Below are positions 51,956 through 63,832 of a stretch of DNA of 64,000 nucleotides, piece after piece (the stretch's first letter is position 1; every line of letters starts with the position of its first letter). Source of the DNA: Paraburkholderia guartelaensis (GTDB lineage Bacteria; Pseudomonadota; Gammaproteobacteria; Burkholderiales; Burkholderiaceae); assembly GCF_004353905.1 (NCBI RefSeq), contig NZ_SMOD01000040.1, positions 1 to 64,000 of the forward strand, in the 5' to 3' direction. The position numbers were made by a program, and so were the translations under genes. Below the pieces are notes generated by a model. The model was not told the origin of the DNA and searched no databases. It saw only the letters and a program-made list of their open reading frames with translations.

Positions 51956-52729
51956 ATGACCGACTCCAGCCTTCATGCCAGGCGTGCCCGGCGCCGGCCG
52001 CGCCGCGTCGCCCACATAGCGGGCGGCCCCACCTCACGCGGCCCGAGCTATGGCGCCCCCGTCTGGCTTTTCGATCTCGACAACACGCTGCACAACGCGT
52101 CGCGCGCGATCTTCCCGGCCATAAATGCCGGCATGACGCAGTACATCATCGACGCGCTCGGCGTGAGCCGCGACGAAGCCAATCACCTGCGCACGAGCTA
52201 CACGCACCGCTACGGCGCGACGCTGCTCGGTCTCACGCGCCATCATCCGATCGACCCGCACGACTTCCTCAAGGTCGTGCACACCTTCGACGACCTGCAC
52301 GGCATGCTGCACGCCGAGCGCGGCCTCGCCCGCACGCTCGCCGCCCTGCCCGGGCGCAAGATCGTGCTCACCAACGGGCCCGAGGACTACGCGCACGCGG
52401 TGCTCGCGGCGCTCGGCATCGAGCGGCTCTTCGAACGCGTGATCGCCATCGAAGGCATGCGCTCGCGCACCCACTGGCGCGCCAAGCCGGACCGCGCGAT
52501 GCTGCGCGGCACGCTGCGCCGGGCGGGCGTGGCGCTCGCCGATGCGATCCTGATCGAAGACACGCGCAGCCACCTCAAGCGCTACCGGCGCCTCGGCATC
52601 CGCACTGTATGGATCACCGGGCATTTGCCAGCGCATCTGCCGGCGACTGGCAGGCCACACTATGTTGATCGTCGCATTCGTTCGCTAAAATCCCTGAAAC
52701 TAGGCCTGCAGTCGGGACGCTCGAAGTAA
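51956..52729 (+). CDS. HAD-family pyrimidine 5'-nucleotidase
   Basis: This 257-residue HAD hydrolase has motif I WLFDLDNTLHNAS near 37, motif II VLTNGPEDYA near 136, Lys in KPDRAML near 175 and motif IV LIEDTRSHLKRYRR near 198. The pattern matches the SDT1/PHM8-type pyrimidine 5'-nucleotidases, which remove phosphate from UMP or CMP. The N-terminal 30 residues are Arg-rich and non-conserved. An ATG at 51929 would add nine residues. It lies between argB and slmA, a linkage seen in the Burkholderia group. Confidence 0.88.
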   Translation: MTDSSLHARRARRRPRRVAHIAGGPTSRGPSYGAPVWLFDLDNTLHNASRAIFPAINAGMTQYIIDALGVSRDEANHLRTSYTHRYGATLLGLTRHHPIDPHDFLKVVHTFDDLHGMLHAERGLARTLAALPGRKIVLTNGPEDYAHAVLAALGIERLFERVIAIEGMRSRTHWRAKPDRAMLRGTLRRAGVALADAILIEDTRSHLKRYRRLGIRTVWITGHLPAHLPATGRPHYVDRRIRSLKSLKLGLQSGRSK

Positions 52730-52774
52730 AACGGGGGAGCGCACACCCAGAGGCCAACGCCAGGGACGATATCC

Positions 52775-53461
52775 ATGCAGCCGACAGAAACGCGAGAAGC
52801 AGTCGAAGCAGCAGATTCGCCGGGCGCGGCCCGCCGCGCCCCCCGCCCGAAACCGGGCGAACGCCGTATCCACATTCTCCAGACGCTCGCCAGCATGCTG
52901 GAGGCGCCGCGCGGCGAAAAAATCACCACGGCGGCGCTGGCCGCGCGCCTTGGGGTTTCCGAGGCCGCGCTGTACCGCCATTTCGCGAGCAAGGCCCAGA
53001 TGTACGAGGGCCTGATCGATTTCATCGAGCAGACGCTTTTCGGACTCATCAACCAGATCGTCGAAAAAGAGCCGAGCGGCGTCCTGCAGGCGCGTGCAAT
53101 CGCCCTGATGCTCGTGAACTTTTCCACGCGCAACGCCGGCATGACCCGCGTCCTGACGTGCGAAGCCCTTGTGGGCGAGCACGAACGCCTCGCCGAGCGC
53201 GTGAACCAGATGCTCGATCGCGTCGAGGCGTCGCTGCGCCAGTGCCTGCGCGTCGACCTCGCTCAGGAGGCCGAGCGGAAGGCAATTTCGGGGTCTGACC
53301 ATGTCAGCGCGAAGCCTGCCGCCAAGGGATACGATCCAACGGTCCGTGCGAATCTGGTCGTGCGCTATGTGATCGGTTGCTGGCATCGCTATGCGCAAAG
53401 CGGTTTCACTCGCTCACCGAGCGAGCACGCCGACGAGCAGATCCGCATCATTCTTCAATAG
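52775..53461 (+). CDS. slmA: nucleoid occlusion factor SlmA (TetR family)
   Basis: This 228-residue TetR-fold protein has a helix-turn-helix around residues 45-75 (ITTAALAARLGVSEAALYRHF). SlmA binds specific DNA sites over the nucleoid and blocks FtsZ polymerisation there. RYVIGCWHRYAQSGFTRSP near the C-terminus is characteristic of the family. Its N-terminal 22 residues are Ala/Glu-rich and an insert of about 25 residues (around 175-200) is longer than in E. coli. In gamma-proteobacteria slmA lies by dut and pyrE; here it follows a nucleotidase. Confidence 0.9.
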   Translation: MQPTETREAVEAADSPGAARRAPRPKPGERRIHILQTLASMLEAPRGEKITTAALAARLGVSEAALYRHFASKAQMYEGLIDFIEQTLFGLINQIVEKEPSGVLQARAIALMLVNFSTRNAGMTRVLTCEALVGEHERLAERVNQMLDRVEASLRQCLRVDLAQEAERKAISGSDHVSAKPAAKGYDPTVRANLVVRYVIGCWHRYAQSGFTRSPSEHADEQIRIILQ

Positions 53462-53521
53462 CGCGGCCGCGGGGCGACTTTCCGTGGCGGCTGCCCGCGT
53501 CGCTACAAGGAGAACCGTCAC

Positions 53522-54112
53522 ATGAACCGTCCCGTTCCTCCGCTCGGCCTGCCGCCCATCCTGACGGGCCTCTCCGCTCATTGGGGCTGGCTCATCGCGC
53601 GAGGCATCGCCGCCATCATCTTCGGCGTGCTCGCCTTCTCGCTGCCCGGCCTCACCGTGCTCACACTCGCCATCGTCTGGGGTGCCTACGCCATCGTCGA
53701 CGGCGCGTTCGCGCTCATCTACGGCGCCCGCGGCGGCGGCAGGCGGCGCTGGACCTACGTCATCATCGGTCTGATCGGCGTGATCGCCGGCCTCGTGGCG
53801 TTCTTCTGGCCCGGCGAGACCGCCATCGTCCTCGTGATGATCATCGGCGTATGGGCGTTCTTCACGGGCATCTTCGAGATCGTCTATGCGATCCAGTACC
53901 GGCACGCCATCGCGCATCCGTGGGCGGTCGGGATTTCGGGGCTGCTCTCGGCCACGGTGGGCTTTTTCTTCGCGATGTTCCCCGGCGCGGGCGCGCTCTC
54001 GCTGATCTGGGTGATCGCCGCCTATGCGGTCCTCTACGGCCTCCTGATGATCATCGCGGCCTTGCAGCTGCGGCGCTGGCGCAACGCGCATCCTTCGGCA
54101 CCCGTTAAGTGA
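53522..54112 (+). CDS. HdeD-like (DUF308) membrane protein
   Basis: This 196-residue protein has six predicted transmembrane helices and the internal DUF308 repeats (WLIARGIAAIIFGVLAFSLP near 20; IVWGAYAIVDGAFALIYGAR near 46). HdeD proteins are tied to acid resistance in enterobacteria; elsewhere the role is unknown. A good Shine-Dalgarno (AAGGAG) precedes the ATG. It is a second DUF308 protein in this window, unlike the frame-disrupted one at 16.3-17.1 kb. A 10-11-bp hairpin without a T-run follows at 54168-54194. Confidence 0.88.
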   Translation: MNRPVPPLGLPPILTGLSAHWGWLIARGIAAIIFGVLAFSLPGLTVLTLAIVWGAYAIVDGAFALIYGARGGGRRRWTYVIIGLIGVIAGLVAFFWPGETAIVLVMIIGVWAFFTGIFEIVYAIQYRHAIAHPWAVGISGLLSATVGFFFAMFPGAGALSLIWVIAAYAVLYGLLMIIAALQLRRWRNAHPSAPVK

Positions 54113-54262
54113 TAACGCTTCGCGGCCTCGCGCGGTGCGCGGGCACGTGAAGGGACGGTGCAAAAGCGCCGGGGCGGCATCGCGCCGCCCCGGCCGCTCT
54201 TCCCGTGTGCCGCGTCGCTTTGCACTTTTTCCGATATACTCTGCGTTCCTTTTGCAATACCC

Positions 54263-54347
54263 ACGCGCCGATTTGCTGACTCGATTGCGGGCGCGTGAAC
54301 TCTCAAGGCTTGGGCCCGGGAGTTCGATATAAATGCGGCTAAAGAGG
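54263..54347 (+). ncRNA. SAM-II riboswitch with an inserted helix
   Basis: The core matches SAM-II: P1 is CGCGCC (54264-54269) with GGCGCG (54290-54295), extended by A-U; the loop GATTTG (54270-54275) pairs with TAAAT (54330-54334), the P2a pseudoknot; GTGA follows P1; the conserved GCTAAA lies at 54338-54343; CTC (54280-54282) can pair with GAG (54344-54346). Between GTGA and TAAATG is an insertion of about 31 bases forming AACTCTC (54298-54304) with GGGAGTT (54318-54324), an extra helix absent from the compact form. A long-loop SAM-II variant is known, as far as I recall. It should repress metX when SAM is high. Confidence 0.85.
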
Positions 54348-54393
54348 TCGTCAGCTGCGCCAACCCTTTCGCACTCCGCGCCCGCCGACACCG

Positions 54394-54419
54394 TTTAGCC
54401 GCCCGAAAAACCAAGGCGG
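54394..54419 (+). promoter_or_regulatory. expression platform sequestering the metX Shine-Dalgarno
   Basis: UUUAGCCGC (54394-54402) is the exact complement of the riboswitch strand GCGGCUAAA (54335-54343). Its CCGCC (54399-54403) can instead pair with the Shine-Dalgarno GGCGG (54415-54419). The two pairings exclude each other: SAM binding would free CCGCC to hide the Shine-Dalgarno. Confidence 0.65.
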
Positions 54420-54424
54420 AACGA

Positions 54425-55566
<1,142 letters not shown>

Positions 55567-55570
<4 letters not shown>

Positions 55571-56175
55571 ACCAGAGCGCTTTCGACAGTCTTTCCGCCC
55601 GTCCCGACTTTCGCACCATCGCGCGCTGGATCGAACCGCGCGCGAAGGTGCTCGACCTCGGCTGCGGCGACGGCTCGCTGCTCTCGCTGCTCACCGAAGA
55701 GCTGGAGTGCACGGGCTACGGCATCGAGATCAACGACGCGGGCGTGCTCGCTTCGGTGAAGAACGGCATCAACGTGATCCAGCAGAATCTGGAAGACGGC
55801 CTGCGCCTGTTCGAGGACGCGAGCTTCGACTTCGCGATCCTCTCGCAAACGCTGCAGACCATTCACCAGACGGCCGCCATCCTGCGCGAGACCGCGCGCG
55901 TGGGCAAGGAGTGCATCGTCTCGTTTCCGAACTTCGGCTACTGGCCGCACCGCCTTTCGGTACTGCGCGGACGCATGCCGGTTTCGAAGTCGCTGCCCTA
56001 CCAGTGGCATAACACGCCGAACGTGCGTGTTCTCACGGTGAAGGACTTCGAGGCGCTCGCGCCCGAAGTGGGCGTCGAAATTCTCGACCGCGCCGTGCTC
56101 CATGGGGGTCAGACCGTTCGTTGGGGTGTGAACTGGCGTGGTAGTCTTGCGGTCTATCGCGTGAGAAAAAAATGA
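55567..56175 (+). CDS. metW: methionine biosynthesis protein MetW
   Basis: This 202-residue protein has a class I methyltransferase-like fold with VLDLGCGDGSLLSLL near residue 30, GIEINDAGV near 55 and FDFAILSQTLQ near 88. MetW accompanies MetX in many proteobacteria and is known to activate it; no methyltransferase activity is certain. The start overlaps the metX stop (ATGA), so the two are co-translated and presumably share the riboswitch. Confidence 0.93.
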
Positions 56176-56201
56176 CGCCGTGCGCGGCGTCGCGTGTTTT
56201 T
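56174..56201 (+). terminator. probable terminator of the metXW operon
   Basis: GACGCCG/CGGCGTC, 7-bp stem with loop TGCG, five bases after which come five T. It overlaps the metW stop codon. Confidence 0.55.
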
Positions 56202-56256
56202 CTGCCCGACCGGTTCACCCAAAACCGCACCCAACACCGCCGCCGCTAACGACGAC

Positions 56257-57651
56257 ATGCAGAATCCGCCCCACGAGGCACCCGCTCTTACCGCTCACGA
56301 ATCCCACCCCGGCTGGCGTGCGTATCTGAATACGCACATGCTGATCTGCGTGTTCCTCGGCTTTACCTCCGGGCTGCCGCTCTTCACGCTCGTCTATCTC
56401 GTGCAGGCGTGGCTGCGCTCGGAGGGCGTCAATCTCAAGGAGATCGGCCTCTTCGCGCTGATCCAGTTCCCCTACACCTGGAAGTTCGTCTGGGCCCCGC
56501 TCATGGATCGCTACGTGCCGCGTCTGCCCGGCTGGCGCCCGGGGCGGCGGCGCGGCTGGATGCTCGTCACGCAGATTCTCGTGGCGCTCGCTATCGGCAC
56601 GCTCGGCTACGTTTCGCCGAAAGATTCGATCTGGACCGTGGCCGCGCTCACCGCGCTGGTGGCGTTCTTCGGCGCGAGCCAGGACATCTCCATCGACGCC
56701 TACCGGCGCGAACTGCTCACCGATACGCAGCAGGGCCTCGGCAATGCCGTGCACGTGAACGCCTACAAGATCGCGGCGCTCGTGCCGGGCTCGCTCGCGC
56801 TGATTCTTTCCGACCATCTGCCGTGGAGCACCGTGTTCGTCGTGACGGCGGCGTTCATGATTCCCGGCATGATCATGACGCTCGTCGTGAAAGAGCCCGA
56901 AGTGCACGGCGCGCCGCCGAAGAACCTGCGCGAAGCGATCGTGCAGCCGTTCGCCGAATTCGTGCGCCGCGACGGTCTGGCCGCGGCACTGTTTGTGCTC
57001 GCCTTCATCTTCCTCTACAAGCTCGGCGACACGATGGCGACCACCCTGTCCACATCGTTCTTCCTCGACATCGGCTATTCGCGCACCGAGATCGGCGTGA
57101 TCGCCAAGATGACGGCATTCGGCGCGAGCCTCGCAGGCGGCATTATCGGCGGCGTGGCGCTCGTGAAGATCGGCATTGGGCGCGGGCTGTGGATCTTCGG
57201 CTTCCTGCAAATGATTTCTACTCTGGGTTTCGCGTGGCTCGCGCAGCTCGGCGCAGGCTCGCCCTCGCTCGCCTCCATCTACGATGCCGTGCTCGCCGTG
57301 AGCCACACGGTTTCGTGGGCCGCAGGCCTCTTCGGCACCAGCGTGCAATTCACGCTCGACCCGCGCGCCGTTGCACTCGCGCTCGTGTACGGCTTCGAGA
57401 CCTTTGCAACCGGACTCACGCTCGCCGCGTTCACTGCCTATATTGCAAGCACGACCGATCCACGTTACACCGCCACGCAGTTCGCACTCTTCACGAGCCT
57501 CGCCTCCGTGCCCCGCACGCTGGCCTCCGCCGCGAGCGGCTACGTGGTCGCGAAGATCGGCTGGTTCGACTATTTCATCGTCTGCACGGTGCTCGCGGTA
57601 CCGGGTATGCTCCTGCTCATTCGTATTGCCCCGTGGAGAGTCCGGTCGTGA
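56257..57651 (+). CDS. ampG: muropeptide permease AmpG-like MFS transporter
   Basis: This 464-residue carrier has 12-14 predicted helices. Family stretches include FTSGLPLFTLVYLVQAWLRS near 35, WKFVWAPLMDRY near 75 and FFGASQDISIDAYRRELLT near 138. AmpG imports GlcNAc-anhydromuropeptides for peptidoglycan recycling and, in relatives, signals beta-lactamase induction. The ATG at 56257 is the first giving the conserved cytoplasmic start. The stop overlaps the next start as GTGA, so a coupled operon with the peptidase gene is likely. Confidence 0.93.
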   Translation: MQNPPHEAPALTAHESHPGWRAYLNTHMLICVFLGFTSGLPLFTLVYLVQAWLRSEGVNLKEIGLFALIQFPYTWKFVWAPLMDRYVPRLPGWRPGRRRGWMLVTQILVALAIGTLGYVSPKDSIWTVAALTALVAFFGASQDISIDAYRRELLTDTQQGLGNAVHVNAYKIAALVPGSLALILSDHLPWSTVFVVTAAFMIPGMIMTLVVKEPEVHGAPPKNLREAIVQPFAEFVRRDGLAAALFVLAFIFLYKLGDTMATTLSTSFFLDIGYSRTEIGVIAKMTAFGASLAGGIIGGVALVKIGIGRGLWIFGFLQMISTLGFAWLAQLGAGSPSLASIYDAVLAVSHTVSWAAGLFGTSVQFTLDPRAVALALVYGFETFATGLTLAAFTAYIASTTDPRYTATQFALFTSLASVPRTLASAASGYVVAKIGWFDYFIVCTVLAVPGMLLLIRIAPWRVRS

Positions 57652-58775
57652 GCACGCATGAGACCGTCGCGCAAAGCCCGCGTGCGCTGCAGCGCAGCGG
57701 CGCGCGCGCGCGTGCGCTCGTGCTGGCTCTGACCGCTGCCTTGCCTAGCCTTTGCGCATGGGACGCCTGGGGTGCCGAGAACCCGGCCGCCACGAGCGCC
57801 CCGGCGGCCGTGCCGGGCAATCCTGCAACGCCGCCAGCAGGCAGTGCCGCGAGCGCAGGCAATGGCGCGACCAACCCAGCGAACAACGCGAACGGCGCAG
57901 CAAACAGCGGCGCTAACGCGAACGCTACGCCGGGAAGCGTCGCCCCTGGCGCGCCGAACACGGGCCGCGTGGTGCGCTTCGGCAACGCCGCCGTGTACCG
58001 CAACCTGATTCCCTCGCCGATGCTCGAAGCGCAGGCCACGGCCGAGTTCAACGAGATCGTGCGCGGCGCGGCCCATTCGAACCGCCTCTATGCCGAAAGC
58101 GATCCGCACGTGCAGCGCGTGCGGGCTTTCGTCGACCGGCTCGCGCCTTACTCGCAGAAGTGGAGCGATCGCGTCAAGAACTGGAAGTGGGAAGTGGCGG
58201 TGATCCGCTCGAACGACATCCGCATGTACGCCCTGCCGGGCGGCAAGATCGTCGTGTATGGCGGCCTGCTCGACCGCGTGAAGCTCAACGACAACGAGTT
58301 CGGCATGCTGCTCGGCCACGAGATCGCGCATGCGGTGCGCGAGCACGTGCGCGAGCGCCTTGGCGAACAACAGGCCGCGCAGATCGAATCGGGCTCCGTG
58401 CCGCAGCTATTCGGGCTCGCGGATCTCGGCGTGTTTCCGCTCGGCATCGGCTCGCAACTCGTGGAGATGCACTACGGCCGCGCCGACGAAACCGAAGCCG
58501 ACGTGATCGGCAGCGATATCGCCTCGCGCGCGGGCTTCGATCCGCGCGCGGCGCTCACGCTCTGGGACAAACTCGCGGTGGCAACGCGCGCCGACCGCGA
58601 TCAGGGCTTCATCTACGTGCATCCCTACACGCCTGCCCGGCGCGCCGACATCGCCAAGCGCCTCGCCGACATGATGCCGCTCTATGCAAAGGCCATCGGC
58701 AAGCCGCTCGCCGAGTTGCCCGACTACGAGGGCATCCCGGCCGTGCAGAAGCGCAAGGTGGTCTCGGCGCCCTGA
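57648..58775 (+). CDS. M48-family metallopeptidase, exported
   Basis: The 375-residue protein starts at GTG 57648 and has a signal-like hydrophobic stretch at about 23-42 (Ala/Leu) after a basic start. Residues about 43-105 are a low-complexity Ala/Asn/Gly/Pro linker. The catalytic domain has GHEIAHAVREH near 225 (zinc-binding HEXXH) and Glu in DETEADVIGSDIA near 284. M48 peptidases of this kind act in outer-membrane or periplasmic protein quality control (BepA/LoiP-like). It is translated together with AmpG. The stop is 30 bases from the convergent xth end. Confidence 0.9.
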   Translation: MSTHETVAQSPRALQRSGARARALVLALTAALPSLCAWDAWGAENPAATSAPAAVPGNPATPPAGSAASAGNGATNPANNANGAANSGANANATPGSVAPGAPNTGRVVRFGNAAVYRNLIPSPMLEAQATAEFNEIVRGAAHSNRLYAESDPHVQRVRAFVDRLAPYSQKWSDRVKNWKWEVAVIRSNDIRMYALPGGKIVVYGGLLDRVKLNDNEFGMLLGHEIAHAVREHVRERLGEQQAAQIESGSVPQLFGLADLGVFPLGIGSQLVEMHYGRADETEADVIGSDIASRAGFDPRAALTLWDKLAVATRADRDQGFIYVHPYTPARRADIAKRLADMMPLYAKAIGKPLAELPDYEGIPAVQKRKVVSAP

Positions 58776-58805
58776 AAGCGGTTTCACAGCGCGCCGCGGT
58801 GAGCG

Positions 58806-59585
58806 TCAGCTCTTGACCTTGTAGTCGTAGTCGATGGTCAGCGGCGCGTGGTCGCTGAACTTGATGTCCTTGAAGATCGACGTCTTTTTCGCCTTGTGCG
58901 CAATGCCGGGCGTCGCGATCTGATAGTCGATACGCCACCCCACGTTCTTCGCATACGCCTGGCCGCGGTTGCTCCACCACGTGTATTGCTCGGGGCGCGG
59001 GTCGAGCGTGCGGAACACGTCCACATAGCCCACGTCGTCGAAGAGGTTCGTGAGCCATGCGCGCTCTTCGGGCAGGCAGCCGGAGTTCTTCTGATTGCCC
59101 TTCCAGTTCTTGATGTCGATTTCCTTATGGACGATGTTCACGTCGCCGCACAAGATCACTTCGCGCTCGCGCTTGAGTTCCGCGAGATGCGGCATGAATT
59201 CGTCCATGAAGCGGTACTTCGCGGCCTGACGCTCTTCGCCGCTCGAGCCCGAAGGCACGTACACCGAAATCACCGAGAGCTTGCCGTAGCGCGTTTCCAC
59301 ATAGCGCCCTTCCGGGTCGAACTCTTCGCTGCCAAAGCCAATGATGACGTCGTCGGGCTCGTGGCGTGAATAGACGCCCGCGCCGCTATAGCCCTTCTTC
59401 ACTGCATGCTGGAAGTAGCCCGTGAAGTCGTGCGGCGCGAGGAATTCGGGCGTCATGTCGTCCTGCGAGCACTTGATTTCCTGCACGCAGAGCACGTCGG
59501 CCTTCTGTTCGCCGAACCATTCGAAAAAGCCCTTCTTCGCGGCCGAGCGGATGCCGTTCAGATTCGCGGTAATCACACGCAACAT
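58806..59585 (-). CDS. xth: exodeoxyribonuclease III
   Basis: This 259-residue AP endonuclease/3'-5' exonuclease repairs abasic sites. ITANLNGIRSA near 4, CVQEIKC near 35, GDVNIVHKEID near 148, WWSNRGQAYAKNVGWRIDYQ near 210 and the catalytic SDHAPLTIDY near 245 are the metal and phosphate-binding motifs. The first ATG at 59585 is used. It lies downstream of the PPK2 gene on the same strand. Confidence 0.95.
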   Translation of the reverse strand: MLRVITANLNGIRSAAKKGFFEWFGEQKADVLCVQEIKCSQDDMTPEFLAPHDFTGYFQHAVKKGYSGAGVYSRHEPDDVIIGFGSEEFDPEGRYVETRYGKLSVISVYVPSGSSGEERQAAKYRFMDEFMPHLAELKREREVILCGDVNIVHKEIDIKNWKGNQKNSGCLPEERAWLTNLFDDVGYVDVFRTLDPRPEQYTWWSNRGQAYAKNVGWRIDYQIATPGIAHKAKKTSIFKDIKFSDHAPLTIDYDYKVKS

Positions 59586-59671
59586 GTCTTCTTTCCTCTT
59601 GATTGTGCGTTGCCTCGCAAGGCGCGCCGAACCGCAACTGCGCTGCGCCGCGCGAGGGAATACGGTCGGTC

Positions 59672-60508
59672 TCAGTCGATCTTGAGACCCTTGAGTTCGG
59701 CCTTGGCCGGCGGATATTCGAGCTTCAGACTTTCCATCAGACGCAGCAGCAGCTCGCCCACCATGACGTTACGGTGCGACTTCGAATCCGCTGGAATCAC
59801 GAACCACGGCGCGTATTCCGTGGAGGTGGCCGCGAGCGCATCCTGGTACGAGGCCTGATAGGCGTCCCAGTGCTTGCGCGCTTCGAGATCCGACACGTCG
59901 AACTTCCAGTGCTTGGTGGGATCGTCGATGCGCGCCTGGATGCGGCTACGCTGCTCGTCCTTCGAGATATGCAGCATGCACTTGATGATCGACGTGCCGC
60001 TCTCGGCGAGCAGCGCCTCGAAATGGCGAATCTGCCGATAGCGGCGCTCGCATTCGGCCGTGTCGATCTGGCCAATCACGCGCGGCACGAGCACGTCTTC
60101 GTAGTGGCTGCGGTTGAAGATCGCCAACTCTCCCGCCCCGGGCACCTGTAGGTGCACGCGCCAGAGAAAGTCGCGCGCGGCCTCGATGGGCGTCGGCGCG
60201 CGAAACGGCACGATGCGCAGGCCGAGCGGATCGACCTCGTGAAACACGCCGCGGATCGTGCCGTCCTTGCCGCTCGTGTCCATGCCCTGCAGCACGAGCA
60301 GCACGCGCTGATGGCGCTGCGCGTGCAGACACTCCTGCAGCACGTCGAGCTTCTTGCCGATTGCGGAGAGACGGTCGCGGTCGCCGTCCTTGCTGCCGCT
60401 CGAGAACGGTTTCGCGGCGGGGTCGAGCGCGCTGAGCGAGAACGTCCCCGGCTTCTTTTCGCTGAAGTACGGCACGCGGTAATCGTCGAGACTCGGGACA
60501 TGGGACAT
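59672..60508 (-). CDS. polyphosphate kinase 2 (PPK2) family protein
   Basis: This 278-residue kinase moves phosphate between polyphosphate and nucleotides. Walker A is LQGMDTSGKDGTIRG near 73, Walker B is FNRSHYEDVLVPRV near 130, and KHWKFDVSDLEARKHWDAY near 200 lies in the lid. The family uses polyphosphate to make nucleoside di- or triphosphates; the exact class (ADP/AMP preference) cannot be read. It lies between gatB and xth on the same strand. Confidence 0.92.
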   Translation of the reverse strand: MSHVPSLDDYRVPYFSEKKPGTFSLSALDPAAKPFSSGSKDGDRDRLSAIGKKLDVLQECLHAQRHQRVLLVLQGMDTSGKDGTIRGVFHEVDPLGLRIVPFRAPTPIEAARDFLWRVHLQVPGAGELAIFNRSHYEDVLVPRVIGQIDTAECERRYRQIRHFEALLAESGTSIIKCMLHISKDEQRSRIQARIDDPTKHWKFDVSDLEARKHWDAYQASYQDALAATSTEYAPWFVIPADSKSHRNVMVGELLLRLMESLKLEYPPAKAELKGLKID

Positions 60509-60672
60509 GCGTTGTTCTCCTCTCTCTCGTGAATACGGATGGCTTCAGAGGGCGGCGAAGCGAGCTGGCGCCATGGCGCTCGCCTGAAGCGGCAAGGCGG
60601 CGCCGCACTGCTACGCACGACGCCGCCTCGCTAGCATGCCCGAATCAGGCACTTTACCCAAACTGGCTAAGC

Positions 60673-62150
60673 TCAGCCCAGCTTCTTCTTCAGCAGCTCG
60701 TTGACCTGCTGCGGATTCGCCTTGCCCTTCGTGGCCTTCATGGCCTGGCCGATCAGCGCGTTGAACGCCTTTTCCTTGCCGGCGCGGAATTCTTCCACCG
60801 ACTTCTGGTTCGCGGCGAGCACCTCGTCGATGATCGCTTCGAGCGCGCCGGTGTCCGAGATCTGCTTGAGGCCCTTCGCTTCGATGATGCGGTCGGCGGC
60901 GTCAACGTCTGCGGCCTTCTCGTCCCACATCGCCTGGAACACTTCCTTGGCGATCTTGTTCGAGATCGTGCCGTCGGCGATACGCGCAAGCAGCACGGCG
61001 AACTGCGCGGCCGAGACCGGCGAGTCGGCGATGTCGAGACCTTCGCGGTTGAGCTGCGACGAGACTTCGCCCATCAGCCAGTTGGCGGCGGCCTTGGCTT
61101 GTGCCGCGCCCGCCTTCGCCACGACCGCTTCGAAGTAGGCCGCCATCGCCTTGCTCGAGGTGAGCACGTTCGCGTCATACGGCGTGACGCCATACTGCTC
61201 GACGAAACGCGTTTGCATCGTCGCGGGCAACTCGGGCAACTCGCCCTTCACACGCTCGACCCATGCGGCATCGATTACGAGCGGCATGAGGTCGGGGTCG
61301 GGGAAATAGCGGTAATCGTGCGCGTCTTCCTTGCTGCGCATCGAACGCGTTTCGCGCTTGTCCGGATCGTAAAGGCGCGTTTCCTGCACCACCGTGCCGC
61401 CGTCTTCGATCAGCTCGATCTGGCGGCGCACTTCGTACTGGATCGCCTCTTCGAGGAAGCGGAACGAGTTCAGGTTCTTGATCTCGGCGCGCGTGCCGAA
61501 TTCCTTCTGGCCGACCGGACGCACCGAGACGTTCGCGTCGCAACGGAACGAGCCTTCCTGCATGTTGCCGTCGCAGATGCCGAGCCACACGACGAGCGTA
61601 TGCAGCGACTTCGCGTACGCAACCGCTTCGGCCGCGCTGCGCATTTCGGGTTCCGTGACGATTTCGAGCAGCGGCGTGCCGGCGCGGTTCAGGTCGATGC
61701 CCGTCATGCCCGCGAAGTCTTCGTGCAGCGACTTGCCCGCGTCTTCTTCGAGGTGAGCGCGCGTGAGATTGATGGTCTTCTCGTACGCTTCCTTGCCGGC
61801 CTTTTCGTTAGCCGGGACCTGGATCGTAATCTGGCCACCCTGCACGACCGGAATCTCGTACTGGCTGATCTGATAGCCCTTCGGCAGATCCGGATAGAAG
61901 TAGTTCTTGCGCGCGAAGATGCTGCGCGGCGCGATCGTCGAGCCGATCGCGAGGCCGAACTGGATCGCACGCTCCACGGCGCCGCGGTTCATCACCGGCA
62001 GCACGCCCGGCAGCGCGAGATCGACGGGGCAGGCCTGCGTGTTGGGCGCCGCGCCGAACTGCGTCGATGCGCCCGAGAAGATCTTCGACGCCGTCGACAA
62101 CTGCGCGTGCGTCTCCAGACCGATCACCACTTCCCACTGTGTTGCCATGT

Positions 62151-62154
<4 letters not shown>
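60673..62154 (-). CDS. gatB: aspartyl/glutamyl-tRNA amidotransferase subunit B
   Basis: GatB (493 residues) phosphorylates tRNA-bound Glu or Asp and then amidates it with ammonia delivered from GatA. QWEVVIGLETHAQL near 6, YPDLPKGYQISQYE near 88, DFAGMTGIDLNRAGTPLLEI near 150 and the C-terminal tRNA-binding YqeY-like domain are present. Two ATGs, at 62154 and 62148, are possible; the first overlaps the gatA stop by ATGA, so translation is coupled. The length matches family members of about 490. Confidence 0.96.
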
Positions 62155-63641
<1,487 letters not shown>

Positions 63642-63832
63642 TGCGTGATTCCTGGAAGAACGTCACGGCGTGATCGAATTCAGTTCGTTGCGCCGTCCGG
63701 AAAGCGGCTCGACTAACGTTGGCAAACGTGTAGGCCGCTTCTCGGAAAACCCCGGAAATTCGGGAGTCCGCGCCTTTTCGAACGGTTCCGACGACTCGAA
63801 AGATTTCGAAATGGCGAAAAAATGCTGCGCGT

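Larger units (their letters stand above)
54113..54424 (+). promoter_or_regulatory. metX promoter, riboswitch and translational switch region
   Basis: A TATACT at 54235-54240 is the likely -10, putting the transcript start near 54247, about 16 bases before the aptamer. The SAM-II aptamer and its expression platform fill the rest; see the separate entries. A GC hairpin (54168-54194) belongs to the preceding gene. Confidence 0.6.

Noticed and set aside
54168..54194. Terminator after the HdeD-like gene
   Set aside because: GCCGGGGCGGC/GCCGCCCCGGC is a strong stem, but without a T-run a terminator cannot be claimed.
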